A stretch of 64,000 nt of DNA from DASXUG01 sp964620425. GTDB taxonomy: Bacteria; Pseudomonadota; Gammaproteobacteria; Burkholderiales; Methylophilaceae. Shown here in pieces: positions 1 to 9,211 of the stretch (positions are counted from its first letter, which is position 1; each line of letters begins with the position of its first letter). The notes beneath the pieces are model-generated. The model saw nothing but the letters and a program-made list of their open reading frames with translations, was not told where the DNA came from and did not search any database. A program made the translations under genes and the position numbers. The stretch spans positions 179,764 through 243,763 of the forward strand of contig CAZUGV010000003.1 in assembly GCA_964620425.1 (NCBI GenBank), written 5' to 3'.

Positions 1-120
1 TATGCGAAGATTATTGCTTCGGGAGAAGCGATCCCTTGGGATGATATGAAAAGTTATCTTAAGTCAAAAATTGCAAACAAGGATACCCCCTTACCCAAAA
101 GTCGCAAGCTTGTGCGTTAG
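1..120 (+). CDS. C-terminal end of a type II antitoxin (5' cut by window edge)
   Basis: An open frame runs from base 1 to the TAG at 118-120 and encodes 39 residues ending LPKSRKLVR. Its stop lies two bases before the ATG of a RelE/ParE-like toxin, the usual tight antitoxin-toxin coupling. The visible tail (IPWDDMKSYLKSK) resembles C-terminal, toxin-contacting parts of small antitoxins. The DNA-binding N-terminus is outside the window, so the family (ribbon-helix-helix or Phd-like) cannot be fixed. The role as antitoxin is inferred mostly from position. Confidence 0.6.
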   Translation, partial: YAKIIASGEAIPWDDMKSYLKSKIANKDTPLPKSRKLVR

Positions 121-122
121 TC

Positions 123-422
123 ATGGCAATAATTGAACTTGCCCCAGAAATTGGCGAAGACTTTGAACGAATACTCAATCATTTAAGTGAGTTTAAAGTT
201 GAAAAACCTGAACAACGCATTCAAACCATTATTGAAGCCATCGATATTCTTACCAACAACCCACTGATTGGTCGTCCGACTGATTCAGATCTTCGTGAGC
301 TAGTAATCGGGCGGCGATCGCATGGATACATCGCGCTTTATCGATATATTTCAGAGATTGATACGGTTTTTGTCTTAGCAATCAGAAGTCAAAGTGAAGC
401 AGGCTATGCAGAGCGCAATTAA
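123..422 (+). CDS. RelE/ParE-family type II toxin
   Basis: This 99-residue protein has the size and pattern of RelE/ParE toxins: an N-terminal helical pair (APEIGEDFERILNHLSEF), a middle NNPLIGRPT segment, the LRELVIGRRSHGYIALYRY strand region, and a closing VFVLAIRSQSEAGY strand typical of ParE-like folds. RelE members cleave mRNA on the ribosome while ParE members poison gyrase; the sequence alone does not decide, though the LVIGRRSHGYIALYR pattern leans to the ParE side. It starts two bases after the antitoxin stop, so the two are co-transcribed. Toxin activity is normally neutralised by the upstream protein. Confidence 0.75.
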   Translation: MAIIELAPEIGEDFERILNHLSEFKVEKPEQRIQTIIEAIDILTNNPLIGRPTDSDLRELVIGRRSHGYIALYRYISEIDTVFVLAIRSQSEAGYAERN

Positions 423-632
423 AATCCTGCTAAAGTTTACTAATCGCCTGTGATTTAGTCACCTAACCCTCGCTTTTAAATAGGCATATTTTTATCGCCT
501 ATAACCTCAACTGAAATTCTTAGCAAATTAATTGATAGGCTCATTCGGTGAGCTTGTTGGACATCATAATACGAAACCATGATGAATTGATTACGTTTCA
601 TGATGGCAAATGTTGTTGGTGAACACCCTTTA

Positions 633-974
633 TTAAGCCGCTTCCAACATAAAGTCTACATGAATAGCATCGTAGCCAAAAGCAATCTTGCCTAGCTCTG
701 TTTTTTCTAATATGCCCGTCTTTAGTAGCATTTGCACATCCGTATGCACCGCTTTAACATCGCGACCTACTCGCCTTGCAATTTCTCGTAGCGCCAATGG
801 TTCACTGCCAGTTAATGTTTTGACTATCGCCATACGGTTAGGGGCTAATACTTTCCATAGCAAATCAAGGCTTGCAAAACTAATATATGCACCTTGTGCC
901 TTGCCACTAAAGGCCTTTAATCCGCTATCTATGACACTATCGATTGATTCAACGGATAATGTAACGGTTTTCAT
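633..974 (-). CDS. Winged-helix DNA-binding protein, COG4190/HVO_A0114-like
   Basis: The 113-residue product has an N-terminal strand/helix part (MKTVTLSVESIDSVIDSGLKAF), then a helix-turn-helix with LREIARRVGRDVKAVHTDVQMLLKTGILEKTELGKI, which fits a winged helix of the HVO_A0114 (COG4190) group. Members are small regulators often found as the antitoxin partner of an upstream toxin gene. No complete toxin is next to it: only 60 bases separate it from the RCC1 protein gene upstream on the same strand. Its ATG overlaps the TGA of a very short open frame ending MENSP, probably chance. It may be an orphan antitoxin or a simple repressor. Confidence 0.6.
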   Translation of the reverse strand: MKTVTLSVESIDSVIDSGLKAFSGKAQGAYISFASLDLLWKVLAPNRMAIVKTLTGSEPLALREIARRVGRDVKAVHTDVQMLLKTGILEKTELGKIAFGYDAIHVDFMLEAA

Positions 975-1035
975 GGTGAGTTCTCCATACGCTTAATTTG
1001 CGCAAAAAAACCACAGATCATTATCAAGCTAGCCT

Positions 1036-4000
1036 TTACTGATAGCGCCTTTTTCTGAGCGCCATCCCTAACAAGCTTGCAGACATCAACACCAACAACC
1101 ATTCTGGCAAGGGCACATCACCATCTGCGTCAGCGCCACCACCGCCATTCTGCACAGAAACGGTAAAGCTTTGTTGCACTGGGCTGGCAGAGCTGTAATT
1201 TACATTGCCAGATTGATTTGCTTCTATGGTGCAAGTGCCAGCTGCAAGTAACGTCACAGTATTACCCGTCACGCTACAAACACTGGGGCTGATACTGCTG
1301 AATGTGACTGTTAAGCCTGAGCTGGCTGTAGCAGAAAGCGTAAACGGTGCATCACCCAATATTTTATTGCTGAGGGGAGCAAAGTTAATGCTTTGGCTTG
1401 CCAAGCTCACGGTAAAACTTTGGGTGACTTGCAGCGCAGGGGCATAAGTAGCGTTACCCGCTTGGCTGGCTGTGATGGCACAAGTGCCAGTAGCAACTAG
1501 GGTGACGGTATTGCCACTGACGCTACAAATAGCAGGCGTGGCACTGGTAAAACTCACCGCCAAACCTGAATTGGCAGTGGCTGACACTGTGAAGGGCGCA
1601 CTCAACATGGGCTTGGGCGTCAGCGGCGCGAAGCTAATGCTTTGGCTCTGCACGATAACACCACCAATCACAGGATTCAGTTTGCTAACTGTCGTACCAT
1701 CGCCGAGTTGACCAAAATCATTATATCCCCACGCATAGAGCTTGCCATCACTACCGATGGCGAGTGAATGGAATTGACCTGCCGTCACCGCCGCAGGGCT
1801 AACTCCACTCGGTAGATTGACCTGTACAGGGGTAGTGCGATTAGTGGTCGTGCCATCGCCAAGTTGCCCCTCAATGTTACGCCCCCACGCATAGAGCTTG
1901 CCATCACTACCGATGGCGAGTGAGTGGAAATCGCCAGCCGTCACCGCCACATGGCTGACGCCACTTGGTAGAGTGACCTGCACAGGGAGAGTGCGCTGAT
2001 TGTTCGTGCCATCGCCGAGTTGCCCAAAATCGTTCCACCCCCATGCATAGAGCTTGCCATCACTACCGATGGCGAGTGAGTGGGATTCGCCTGCTGTCAC
2101 CGCCACAGCGCTGACACCACTCGGTAGATTGACCTGTACAGGGGTAGTTCGTCGGGTGGTCGTGCCATCTCCAAGTTGACCATTAAAGTTATCTCCCCAT
2201 GCATAGAGCTTGCCATCACTACCGATGGCGAGTGAGTGATATTGACCTGCCGTCACCGCCACAGGGCTGACGCCACTCGGTAGATTGACTTGCACGGGGG
2301 TAGTGCGTTGGTAGGTGGTCGTACCATCTCCAAGTTGCCCTTGACCGTTATAGCCCCACGCATAGAGCTTGCCATCACTACCGATGGCGAGTGAATGGAA
2401 TTGACCTGCCGTCACCGCCGCAGGGCTAACTCCACTCGGTAGATTGACCTGTACAGGGGTAGTGCGATTAGTGGTCGTGCCATCGCCAAGTTGCCCCTCA
2501 ATGTTACGCCCCCACGCATAGAGCTTGCCATCACTACCGATGGCGAGTGAATGGAAATCGCCAGCCGTCACCGCCACATGGCTGACGCCACTCGGTAGAT
2601 TGACTTGCACAGGGTTAGTTCGTTGGGTGGTCGTACCATCTCCAAGTTGCCCTTGACCGTTATAGCCCCACGCATAGAGCTTGCCATCGCTGCCGATACG
2701 CAGGCTATGATTCCCTTTCGCAGCGATTGGGTTGTTGATCCTAAAACTTTGTGTGACTTGTGGCGCAGCTGCATAAAACGCGTTGCCCGCTTGGTTCGCC
2801 CTAATGGTGCAAGTGCCCGCAACAAGCAGGGTAACGGTATTGCCGCTGACGCTACAAACAGCAGGCGTTGCACTCGTAAAACTCACTGCCAAACCAGAGC
2901 TGGCGTTGGCGGTAATAGTAAACGGTGCAGCACCTAAAACACGGTTGGTAATGCTAGCAAAGGTAATGGTTTGAGGTTGTAGCCCGCCCAGCACAGGGGT
3001 GTTGCGATTAGTGGTCGTGCCATCGCCAAGTTGCCCATAATCGTTACCCCCCCACGCATAAATCTTGCCATCGCTACCGAGTGCCAGCGAGTGGGTACTG
3101 CCAGCCGCTACCGCCACAAGGTTTACCCCACTTGGTATATTGATTTGCACAGGGGTAGTTCGATTAATGTTCGTGCCATCACCGAGTTGACCGCGATTAT
3201 TGTAACCCCACGTATAGAGCTTGCCATTGCTGCCTAGTGCCAGCGAGTGGTCATAGCTTGCCGCCAACATCAATGGGCTAACCCCACTCGGTAGATTCAC
3301 TAGCACAGGGGAGTTACGTTGGGTGGTGGTGTCATCGCCAAGCTGACCTTCATTGTTTCTCCCCCACACATAGAGCTTGCCATCGCTACCGATTGCCAAT
3401 GAGTGATATGGGCCAGCTGTCACGGACACAGCGCTGACCCCACTGGGTAGGGTTACCTGCACTGGGGTATTTCGGTTAGTGGTTGAGCCATCGCCAACTT
3501 GACCATGAGGATTATAACCCCACGCATAAATCTTGCCGTCGCTGCCGAGCGCCAGCGAGTGGAGATCGCCCGCCGTCACTGCCACAGGAGAGACTCCACT
3601 CGGTAGATTCACTAGCACAGGGTTGCTTCGATTAGTGTTCGTGCCGTCGCCGAGTTCACCATAATTGTTACTCCCCCACGCATAGAGCTTGCCATCGCTG
3701 CCAATGGCTAAAGAGTGAGCGAAGCCACCCGCCACGGACACAGCGCTGACCCCACTGGGTAAATTGACTGGCACAGGGGCATTGCGTTGGGTGGTCGTGC
3801 CATCGCCAACTTCTCCATAATAGTTACGCCCCCACGCATAGAGCTTGCCATCGTTGCCAATGACCAAAGAGTGGTATACGCCAGCCGACAACGCCAAAGG
3901 GCTAACCCCACTCGGTAAATTGACTGGCACAGGGGTAATTCGTTGGGTGGTCGTGCCATCGCCAAGTTGACCGAGATCATTAGCCCCCCAAGCATATAGC

Positions 4001-5220
4001 TTGCCATCGCTACCAATACGCAGGCTGTGATAACCACCTCCATCGATTGGACTATTGACTCTAAAACTTTGTGTGACTTGTGGTGCAGGGGCATAAGTAG
4101 CGTTGCCCGCTTGGTTCGCCCTGATTGTGCAAGTGCCAGCGACAAGTAGGGTGACGGCATTACCACTGACCGAACAAACGGCAGGCGTTGCACTTGTAAA
4201 ACTCACCGCCAAACCAGAGCTGGCGGTGGCTGCAATACTAAACGGCGAAGTGACTAATAAACGACTGGGGATGGTATTGAAGGTTAGGGTTTGAGCTACT
4301 TTAATTTCAAGCACGTAAGATTGTGTTCCATTTGCATTATTTTCAATAGCATGCGACCAACCTAAACCAGCTGGTAAAGCGTCGAGTTCAAAGCTAGAGA
4401 AACCGCCTGTAATTTTACCCGAACCACTGGTTTGAATAATGCTAAATCTTTGGCCTAGCACAGGGGTTAATGTGCCTGTTAAACGAACTTTGAGCTTGCC
4501 ACCTAAATTTGCACTCCCTAGATTGATAGCGCTATAACCACTGCCACGAGTTGTACCACCTATGTTGATGTTTAGCGTACCACCTGAAAAAGAAAGCGCA
4601 TTATTGAATGTCAACAAGCCAAGCGAGCCAACATTACCAGCGGTAACTGAACCTAAACCTGAGACAGTTACATTGCCATTAATTACGCCTGTGCCGTTAA
4701 GATTACCACCACCGATATTTATATTACTAGCCCTTAGATCACCAGCAATAAGGTTAATATTATTTGCAGCTGTCAGCGTCAAATCATTAGCTGTGAGATT
4801 AGCGCCAAGGTTAATATTGTTTGCTGCGGTGTAGGTCACACTACCTGTTGCTCTAGTCAAACTAAAGTTTTGATTAATATCTCTAGCAGCAATAATATTT
4901 AATGAATTGCCATTGGTAAGGATACCAGCCGCACCTATGGTGATGTCGCCATTACCCGCTGTGGGCGTACCTACTGTTGTCACGGTGACATTGCCTGAGG
5001 CTAAGGCAGTATTAATTGTCGCTCCAGAAATAGTGGCCTCCCAGCCTGTAGGACTAAACGGAGTAGCACCATTAACGTTATTGTCTACTGCGTGGTTAAT
5101 GGTTAAATCTAATGCTGCAAGTGATGCTTGCGCGTTGATTAGCGCAAAGATAAAACTTAGTAAAACAAAAACATAACGGTGAAACATACAGCCAAACCAT
5201 TTTTGTGAACCCATTTGCAA
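1036..5220 (-). CDS. Exported giant RCC1-repeat protein with two seven-blade propellers
   Basis: The 1394-residue product begins with a signal peptide (YVFVLLSFIFALINAQASLAA, about residues 16-36). An N-terminal part rich in Asn/Gly strands (NINLGANLTANDLTLTAANNIN) resembles haemagglutinin-type beta-helix repeats. Two blocks of seven RCC1-type units follow, each about 52 residues with a core like HSLAIGSDGKLYAWGxNxxGQLGDG. They are separated and followed by Ig-like modules of the form ATASSGLxVSFTSATPAVCSVSGNTVTLLVAGTC. The C-terminus is a Gly/Asp linker, VPLPEW, a hydrophobic helix and RKRRYQ, a CTERM-like sorting tail of the IPTL or VPLP type. Seven repeats make one RCC1 propeller, so two propellers are predicted. 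Cell-surface binding is a plausible role; no ligand can be named. Confidence 0.8.
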   Translation of the reverse strand: MQMGSQKWFGCMFHRYVFVLLSFIFALINAQASLAALDLTINHAVDNNVNGATPFSPTGWEATISGATINTALASGNVTVTTVGTPTAGNGDITIGAAGILTNGNSLNIIAARDINQNFSLTRATGSVTYTAANNINLGANLTANDLTLTAANNINLIAGDLRASNINIGGGNLNGTGVINGNVTVSGLGSVTAGNVGSLGLLTFNNALSFSGGTLNINIGGTTRGSGYSAINLGSANLGGKLKVRLTGTLTPVLGQRFSIIQTSGSGKITGGFSSFELDALPAGLGWSHAIENNANGTQSYVLEIKVAQTLTFNTIPSRLLVTSPFSIAATASSGLAVSFTSATPAVCSVSGNAVTLLVAGTCTIRANQAGNATYAPAPQVTQSFRVNSPIDGGGYHSLRIGSDGKLYAWGANDLGQLGDGTTTQRITPVPVNLPSGVSPLALSAGVYHSLVIGNDGKLYAWGRNYYGEVGDGTTTQRNAPVPVNLPSGVSAVSVAGGFAHSLAIGSDGKLYAWGSNNYGELGDGTNTNRSNPVLVNLPSGVSPVAVTAGDLHSLALGSDGKIYAWGYNPHGQVGDGSTTNRNTPVQVTLPSGVSAVSVTAGPYHSLAIGSDGKLYVWGRNNEGQLGDDTTTQRNSPVLVNLPSGVSPLMLAASYDHSLALGSNGKLYTWGYNNRGQLGDGTNINRTTPVQINIPSGVNLVAVAAGSTHSLALGSDGKIYAWGGNDYGQLGDGTTTNRNTPVLGGLQPQTITFASITNRVLGAAPFTITANASSGLAVSFTSATPAVCSVSGNTVTLLVAGTCTIRANQAGNAFYAAAPQVTQSFRINNPIAAKGNHSLRIGSDGKLYAWGYNGQGQLGDGTTTQRTNPVQVNLPSGVSHVAVTAGDFHSLAIGSDGKLYAWGRNIEGQLGDGTTTNRTTPVQVNLPSGVSPAAVTAGQFHSLAIGSDGKLYAWGYNGQGQLGDGTTTYQRTTPVQVNLPSGVSPVAVTAGQYHSLAIGSDGKLYAWGDNFNGQLGDGTTTRRTTPVQVNLPSGVSAVAVTAGESHSLAIGSDGKLYAWGWNDFGQLGDGTNNQRTLPVQVTLPSGVSHVAVTAGDFHSLAIGSDGKLYAWGRNIEGQLGDGTTTNRTTPVQVNLPSGVSPAAVTAGQFHSLAIGSDGKLYAWGYNDFGQLGDGTTVSKLNPVIGGVIVQSQSISFAPLTPKPMLSAPFTVSATANSGLAVSFTSATPAICSVSGNTVTLVATGTCAITASQAGNATYAPALQVTQSFTVSLASQSINFAPLSNKILGDAPFTLSATASSGLTVTFSSISPSVCSVTGNTVTLLAAGTCTIEANQSGNVNYSSASPVQQSFTVSVQNGGGGADADGDVPLPEWLLVLMSASLLGMALRKRRYQ
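1731..2600 (-). repeat. Near-identical ~240-bp direct repeat inside the RCC1 gene
   Basis: Bases 1731-1973 and 2358-2600 read almost the same, with only a couple of differences (such as tgagtgg versus tgaatgg, and cacttgg versus cactcgg). The offset is 627 bases, equal to 209 codons or four RCC1 blades plus one inserted residue. The copies encode the same pair of blades (GRNIEG then the following AAVTAGQF blade) in positions 2-3 and 6-7 of the second propeller. This is a recent in-frame duplication or gene-conversion tract. Confidence 0.85.
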
Positions 5221-5370
5221 TCCCCTAGACTATTAGTGTCTAAAATTTATACCAATCATTATGTTGATGGATAGTCATTTAAAACCATTGAATATCTGTG
5301 ACCATACCAATTAGTGCATCATAAAATAAGAAAGAAATATGAATTTTTTGTGAAGTTTATATAGTCTTAT

Positions 5371-6567
5371 TTAAACAGGTAATCTGCGTGATCTCAAACC
5401 AAGCAATGCTAAACCAGCCATGAGCATTCCGTATGTTTCTGGTTCAGGTACGGTAGCCACTTCAAACGCTAAAAACTGGGTAGTTTGAGTAGTTGAAAAG
5501 TTATTATCTACTGCTAACACTAAAGTGCGATTGCCATTTGCTAAAGTTTTGCCCCAGCTAATCCCTTCAACATTATCTAGCGTCACACCTTTATAGGTGA
5601 TTGGCAGTTCCAGTAAAAGCTTTTTAGTCATTGGAGTGTAGGTTGCACCACTCAAACCAGAAAAGCTGCTGATGTCTGTTGTTTGATTGGTAATACGGCT
5701 TTCAACTAGACGTATGGTGTTACCAACTCCAGATGCAAAAGCACGCTCAACCATAATAAAACTTTGAATGCTGTCATCACTACTGTTAATTGCTAACATT
5801 TCAGATAAGCCGTTATCTGGGCCAAATGGAGCGCCAGGGGCAGCATTGACTGGGATTTTCGGTAATTCATATGCATATTGTTTATATGCATTGCCTGTTG
5901 TTGGGTCTAATGCGGTAATTCGAACTACACTACCAGAAGTTAATGTGGTGATGTTGCCATCTTGCACAATGGCATCTTCATTAGCTACATAGACAGTACC
6001 CATTGGGTTACCAACTGTTAGTGCTTCAAAAAGCTTGTTGTTGCGTCCGCCAGTGGAAGTGTTGTCTACATAGTTGAACATGGCTGGTGTGTTAAATTGG
6101 CGAACATATTCCCCACTGGTGGTCATTTCACGAACAAATGGGTTAAAACGTAATGAAGGGTTGGCGTTGTAATTACCCTCGCTAGACCAATATAAATTTC
6201 CGTTCGGAGCAACTCTAATTGACTCCGGATCTACTGTACGGCTAGTTGAAGGAAAGTTACTGCCATCAGGTCGCTTCATGAAGGTCTGGCTGTTGATAGT
6301 CACCCCATTAAAGCTTGTTTCATTATAATCCAAGCTCAAATTGTAGAAACGGGGGGTGCCACGTTCGCCACCGCGATCATCTGAAATTGCGTAGTAAGTG
6401 CCATCCGCAGCTTTGTCGATACCCGAAATTCCGCCAAACTCGATACCATTAAACATAGTGCCTGTGGGAATTGAATAACTGCCGATTAATCTTAAGTCTA
6501 AACTAGCAGCATGTGCATTGTTAAACAAAATTGTCAGTAGCGTCAGTAAAAGGTGTTGAGCTTTCAT
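5371..6567 (-). CDS. Esterase-like phytase-family protein with PEP-CTERM sorting signal
   Basis: The frame extends to 6657, but the ATG at 6567 is preceded by AAGGAA and opens a clean signal peptide (MKAQHLLLTLLTILFNNAHA), so I start there, giving 398 residues. The body (GGISGIDKAADGTYYAISDDRGG, DPESIRVAPNGNLYWSSEG, LLELPITYKGVTLDNVEGISWG) matches the esterase-like activity of phytase family (PF13449), a beta-propeller fold. The end, VPEPETYGMLMAGLALLGLRSRRLPV, is a classical PEP-CTERM signal that is normally processed by an exosortase, which is not in this window. The protein is predicted to be exported and surface-associated; its substrate is unknown. Confidence 0.82.
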   Translation of the reverse strand: MKAQHLLLTLLTILFNNAHAASLDLRLIGSYSIPTGTMFNGIEFGGISGIDKAADGTYYAISDDRGGERGTPRFYNLSLDYNETSFNGVTINSQTFMKRPDGSNFPSTSRTVDPESIRVAPNGNLYWSSEGNYNANPSLRFNPFVREMTTSGEYVRQFNTPAMFNYVDNTSTGGRNNKLFEALTVGNPMGTVYVANEDAIVQDGNITTLTSGSVVRITALDPTTGNAYKQYAYELPKIPVNAAPGAPFGPDNGLSEMLAINSSDDSIQSFIMVERAFASGVGNTIRLVESRITNQTTDISSFSGLSGATYTPMTKKLLLELPITYKGVTLDNVEGISWGKTLANGNRTLVLAVDNNFSTTQTTQFLAFEVATVPEPETYGMLMAGLALLGLRSRRLPV

Positions 6568-6858
6568 GTGGCGTTCCTTAAAAATTAAATGTAATAGAAA
6601 CTCTCTGGAAACATTAATTTTGTATCTTGCGTTAAACAGGCTTCTAGTGGATAACACTACTTCACATTTGTTACGTTATGATTAACGCTTACGCTGGTTC
6701 TGTATAGTTCAATTGCTTTGATTAAGATGATTTTTTTGAGGTGAGGGCTGCAATGTGCAGAGTTGAATGTACAGTGTTGATTTAAATATAAAGTCAAACA
6801 TTCAGCATCTGAATTACAATATTAGCTTCTTCTATTTGCCTATAAAAAATCTATCAGT

Positions 6859-7644
6859 ATGTTCGGTTTCGGTAAAAAAATTCATCGTAGTGTGGCGTCA
6901 GAGAGCGTCGAAGTAGGGGAGGTAGATGGTGTGCGCTCCTTGTTTATTGGTTCTAGTACCATTCAAAGCTCAATGCGCGTTAAAGCGCCTTATGATTTGG
7001 AGTTGTCCTATTCCAAAGGCATGATGCTGTTTTTGCTTTTTGCGCCACAGGTGCGTGATGTGGTGATTATGGGCTTGGGTGGCGGCTCTATCCCTAAGTA
7101 TATCCATCATTATCACCCGCAAATTTCTACGCGTGTGGTGGAGCTTAATCCACAGGTGATTAGCATTGCGCGTAGTCATTTTTATCTGCCTGAGGATGAT
7201 GAAAGGCTCAGAGTCATTGAAGGTGATGGTGTGCAGTTTATTCACGATCACCCAGAAACGACAGATTTGCTCATGCTTGATATGTTTGATGGCAAAGGTG
7301 TGCCTTTGAATATGTATAGCCAAGATTTCTTTGATACATGTCGCAACGCATTGACTCCCGATGGCGTTTTGGTGACTAATTTATGGGGATCAGACAAAAA
7401 TTTTGATGTGTATTTGCATCGTATTGAACAGATTTTTAACAATCGCGTACTTGTAGTGCCGACTGGGCGCCCAGGTAATATTGTGGTGATGGCGTTTAAA
7501 CGTGTTCCAACCGAGTTACGTTGGGACCAAGTGCGCCACAAAGCCAAAGAGTTAGATGCAGCATTCAATCTCGATTTTATGGGGTTGCTAGATCGCTTAA
7601 AAGATCGTAATCAGCATACGCCTAGCCGTATCACAATGGAGTAA
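6859..7644 (+). CDS. Spermidine-synthase-like (polyamine aminopropyltransferase family) protein
   Basis: The 261-residue protein carries the family's nucleotide-binding core: VIMGLGGGSIPKYIHHYHPQ (motif I), VVELNPQVISIAR (acidic loop), VIEGDGVQFI and LLMLDMFDGKGVP. Classical spermidine synthases transfer aminopropyl from decarboxylated SAM to putrescine. This one is short at the N-terminus, so it could instead be one of the spermidine-synthase-like proteins of unknown substrate. It lies 12 bases upstream of the THUMP methyltransferase gene, suggesting co-transcription. Confidence 0.75.
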   Translation: MFGFGKKIHRSVASESVEVGEVDGVRSLFIGSSTIQSSMRVKAPYDLELSYSKGMMLFLLFAPQVRDVVIMGLGGGSIPKYIHHYHPQISTRVVELNPQVISIARSHFYLPEDDERLRVIEGDGVQFIHDHPETTDLLMLDMFDGKGVPLNMYSQDFFDTCRNALTPDGVLVTNLWGSDKNFDVYLHRIEQIFNNRVLVVPTGRPGNIVVMAFKRVPTELRWDQVRHKAKELDAAFNLDFMGLLDRLKDRNQHTPSRITME

Positions 7645-7656
7645 TACACAAACAAT

Positions 7657-8814
7657 ATGGAACTTAATTATTTTGCCACCTGCCCACGCGGTTTAGAAAG
7701 CTTGCTTGTGGATGAGTTAAAAGCACAGCAAGCCCGCAACATACAAATGACCGATGGTGGTGTTGGTTTTATGGGGGATTTAGGCGTCTGTTACCGCGCC
7801 AATTTGCATTCACGCATCGCCACCCGTATTTTGATTCAAGTGGGGCGTGGCAAATATGCCAGTGAAGATGATTTATACCAAGCCGCTTATAAAATCAATT
7901 GGCCTAATTTGTTTGATGTAAAACATGACTTTATGGTCAAAGTCACAGGTGTTAAGTGCCCGCTAAAAAGTTTAGAGTTTGCAACTTTACGCATCAAAGA
8001 TGCTGTCTGCGATAAATTTAGGCAAGCGGTTAATTCACGTCCATATATTGATACTAAGAATCCATCTGTACGGATTCATGCTTATTTAACTGAAGATGCT
8101 TACACGTTTTATGTGGATAGTTCAGGTCACGCTTTGTATCAACGTGGCAACCGTAAAGCCAGTATCGAAGCGCCTTTGCGTGAAAATTTGGCAGCGGGCA
8201 TTTTAAAACTCACAGGCTGGCAAGTCGGCCAACCGTTGCTAGACCCGATGTGCGGTAGCGGTACGTTTTTGCTAGAAGCCGCGATGATGGCATTAGACAT
8301 TGCCCCAGGTTTAAATCGTGATTTTGGGTTTGAAAAACTTAAAAACTTTGAATCTGATACTTGGAAAAAAATTAAAAACGCAGCAGTGAAAGCGGCTAAG
8401 CCAACCACTTTCCAAAAAATCTACGGCAGCGATATGGATTTACGTGCCGTGCGTGTTGCCAAGCAAAACCTACAAGAAGCTAATTTGCTAGAGGCTGTGC
8501 AATTAAGCCATGTTGAATTTACAGCGCTTGCTGCGCCTGCCGACTCAGGCGTGATGGTGGCTAATCCACCTTATGGTGTGCGGATTGGTGAAGATGAAGC
8601 GTTGGCGGAGTTATACCCAAAAATGAGTAATACGCTCAAACAAAAATTTGCGGGTTGGAACACCTATTTTCTTACCAACGATTTACGCATGCCCAAGTTA
8701 ATGCGCCTAAGCCCAAGCAAAAAAACGCCTTTATTTAATGGGCCGCTTGAGTGTCGATTATTTGAAATTAAAATGGTGGCGGGTAGCAACCGAAAGGATA
8801 AGCCAAGTGAGTGA
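7657..8814 (+). CDS. THUMP-domain class I SAM-dependent RNA methyltransferase (RlmL-type half)
   Basis: Residues 1 to about 155 form the ferredoxin-like/THUMP RNA-binding part (MELNYFATCPRGLESLLVDEL, ending near YVDSSGHALYQRG). A Rossmann methyltransferase follows, with DPMCGSGTFLLEAA as SAM motif I and VMVANPPYGVRIGEDE as the NPPY catalytic motif used for N2-guanine or N6-adenine methylation. E. coli RlmKL (about 700 residues) fuses this half to an RlmK half; this 385-residue protein is the stand-alone RlmL-like form, expected to make m2G2445 in 23S rRNA. The next gene overlaps its end by 8 bases. Confidence 0.85.
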   Translation: MELNYFATCPRGLESLLVDELKAQQARNIQMTDGGVGFMGDLGVCYRANLHSRIATRILIQVGRGKYASEDDLYQAAYKINWPNLFDVKHDFMVKVTGVKCPLKSLEFATLRIKDAVCDKFRQAVNSRPYIDTKNPSVRIHAYLTEDAYTFYVDSSGHALYQRGNRKASIEAPLRENLAAGILKLTGWQVGQPLLDPMCGSGTFLLEAAMMALDIAPGLNRDFGFEKLKNFESDTWKKIKNAAVKAAKPTTFQKIYGSDMDLRAVRVAKQNLQEANLLEAVQLSHVEFTALAAPADSGVMVANPPYGVRIGEDEALAELYPKMSNTLKQKFAGWNTYFLTNDLRMPKLMRLSPSKKTPLFNGPLECRLFEIKMVAGSNRKDKPSE

Positions 8815-9160
8815 TTCCATTGATGCGCTAAGAGCGCGTGTCAATCAATTTGTTGAAGCACGTGATTGGGCGCAATTTCACTCGCCAAAGAATCTTGCTA
8901 TGGCGATGATTGTTGAAGCTGGTGAGGTGGTGGAGCATTTTCAGTGGATGACAGAACAAGAAAGCCGAGCTTTGGATGAAGCCACCAAGGAAAAAGTTGG
9001 ACAAGAGCTTTCAGATACTTTTGTGTACTTGTTAAGAATTGCCGAGGTGTGCGGCATTGATTTAATCGAAGCCGCCAATAAAAAAATAGATTTGAATGCT
9101 CAAAAATACCCAGTGGAAAAATGCAAGGGTAGTAATGCGAAATATACGGACTACCAATAA
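8807..9160 (+). CDS. MazG-like nucleotide pyrophosphohydrolase
   Basis: The frame is open from 8738, but I start at GTG 8807 because GAAAGGA lies about nine bases upstream and the resulting 117-residue protein matches the short MazG-like family. The core NLAMAMIVEAGEVVEHFQWM with later ELSDTFVYLLRIAEVCGIDL shows the paired acidic EXXE/EXXD metal-binding motifs that hydrolyse (d)NTPs to NMP and pyrophosphate. It overlaps the methyltransferase gene by 8 bases, so translation is probably coupled. The likely role is clearing non-canonical nucleotides; the true substrate is not visible. Confidence 0.8.
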   Translation: MSDSIDALRARVNQFVEARDWAQFHSPKNLAMAMIVEAGEVVEHFQWMTEQESRALDEATKEKVGQELSDTFVYLLRIAEVCGIDLIEAANKKIDLNAQKYPVEKCKGSNAKYTDYQ

Positions 9161-9211
9161 GCGCTTTATTTCTGGATTTTAAAAGTGCGAGTGGGCGCGG
9201 TTGAGTAAAAG

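Noticed and set aside
538..553. Small hairpin gctca-ttcgg-tgagc as a terminator
   Set aside because: It has a short stem and no T run.
1700..4100. Regularly spaced DNA repeats that look like a CRISPR array
   Set aside because: The spacing is about 156 bases and the repeats are in one open frame encoding RCC1 blades; there are no short spacers or cas genes.
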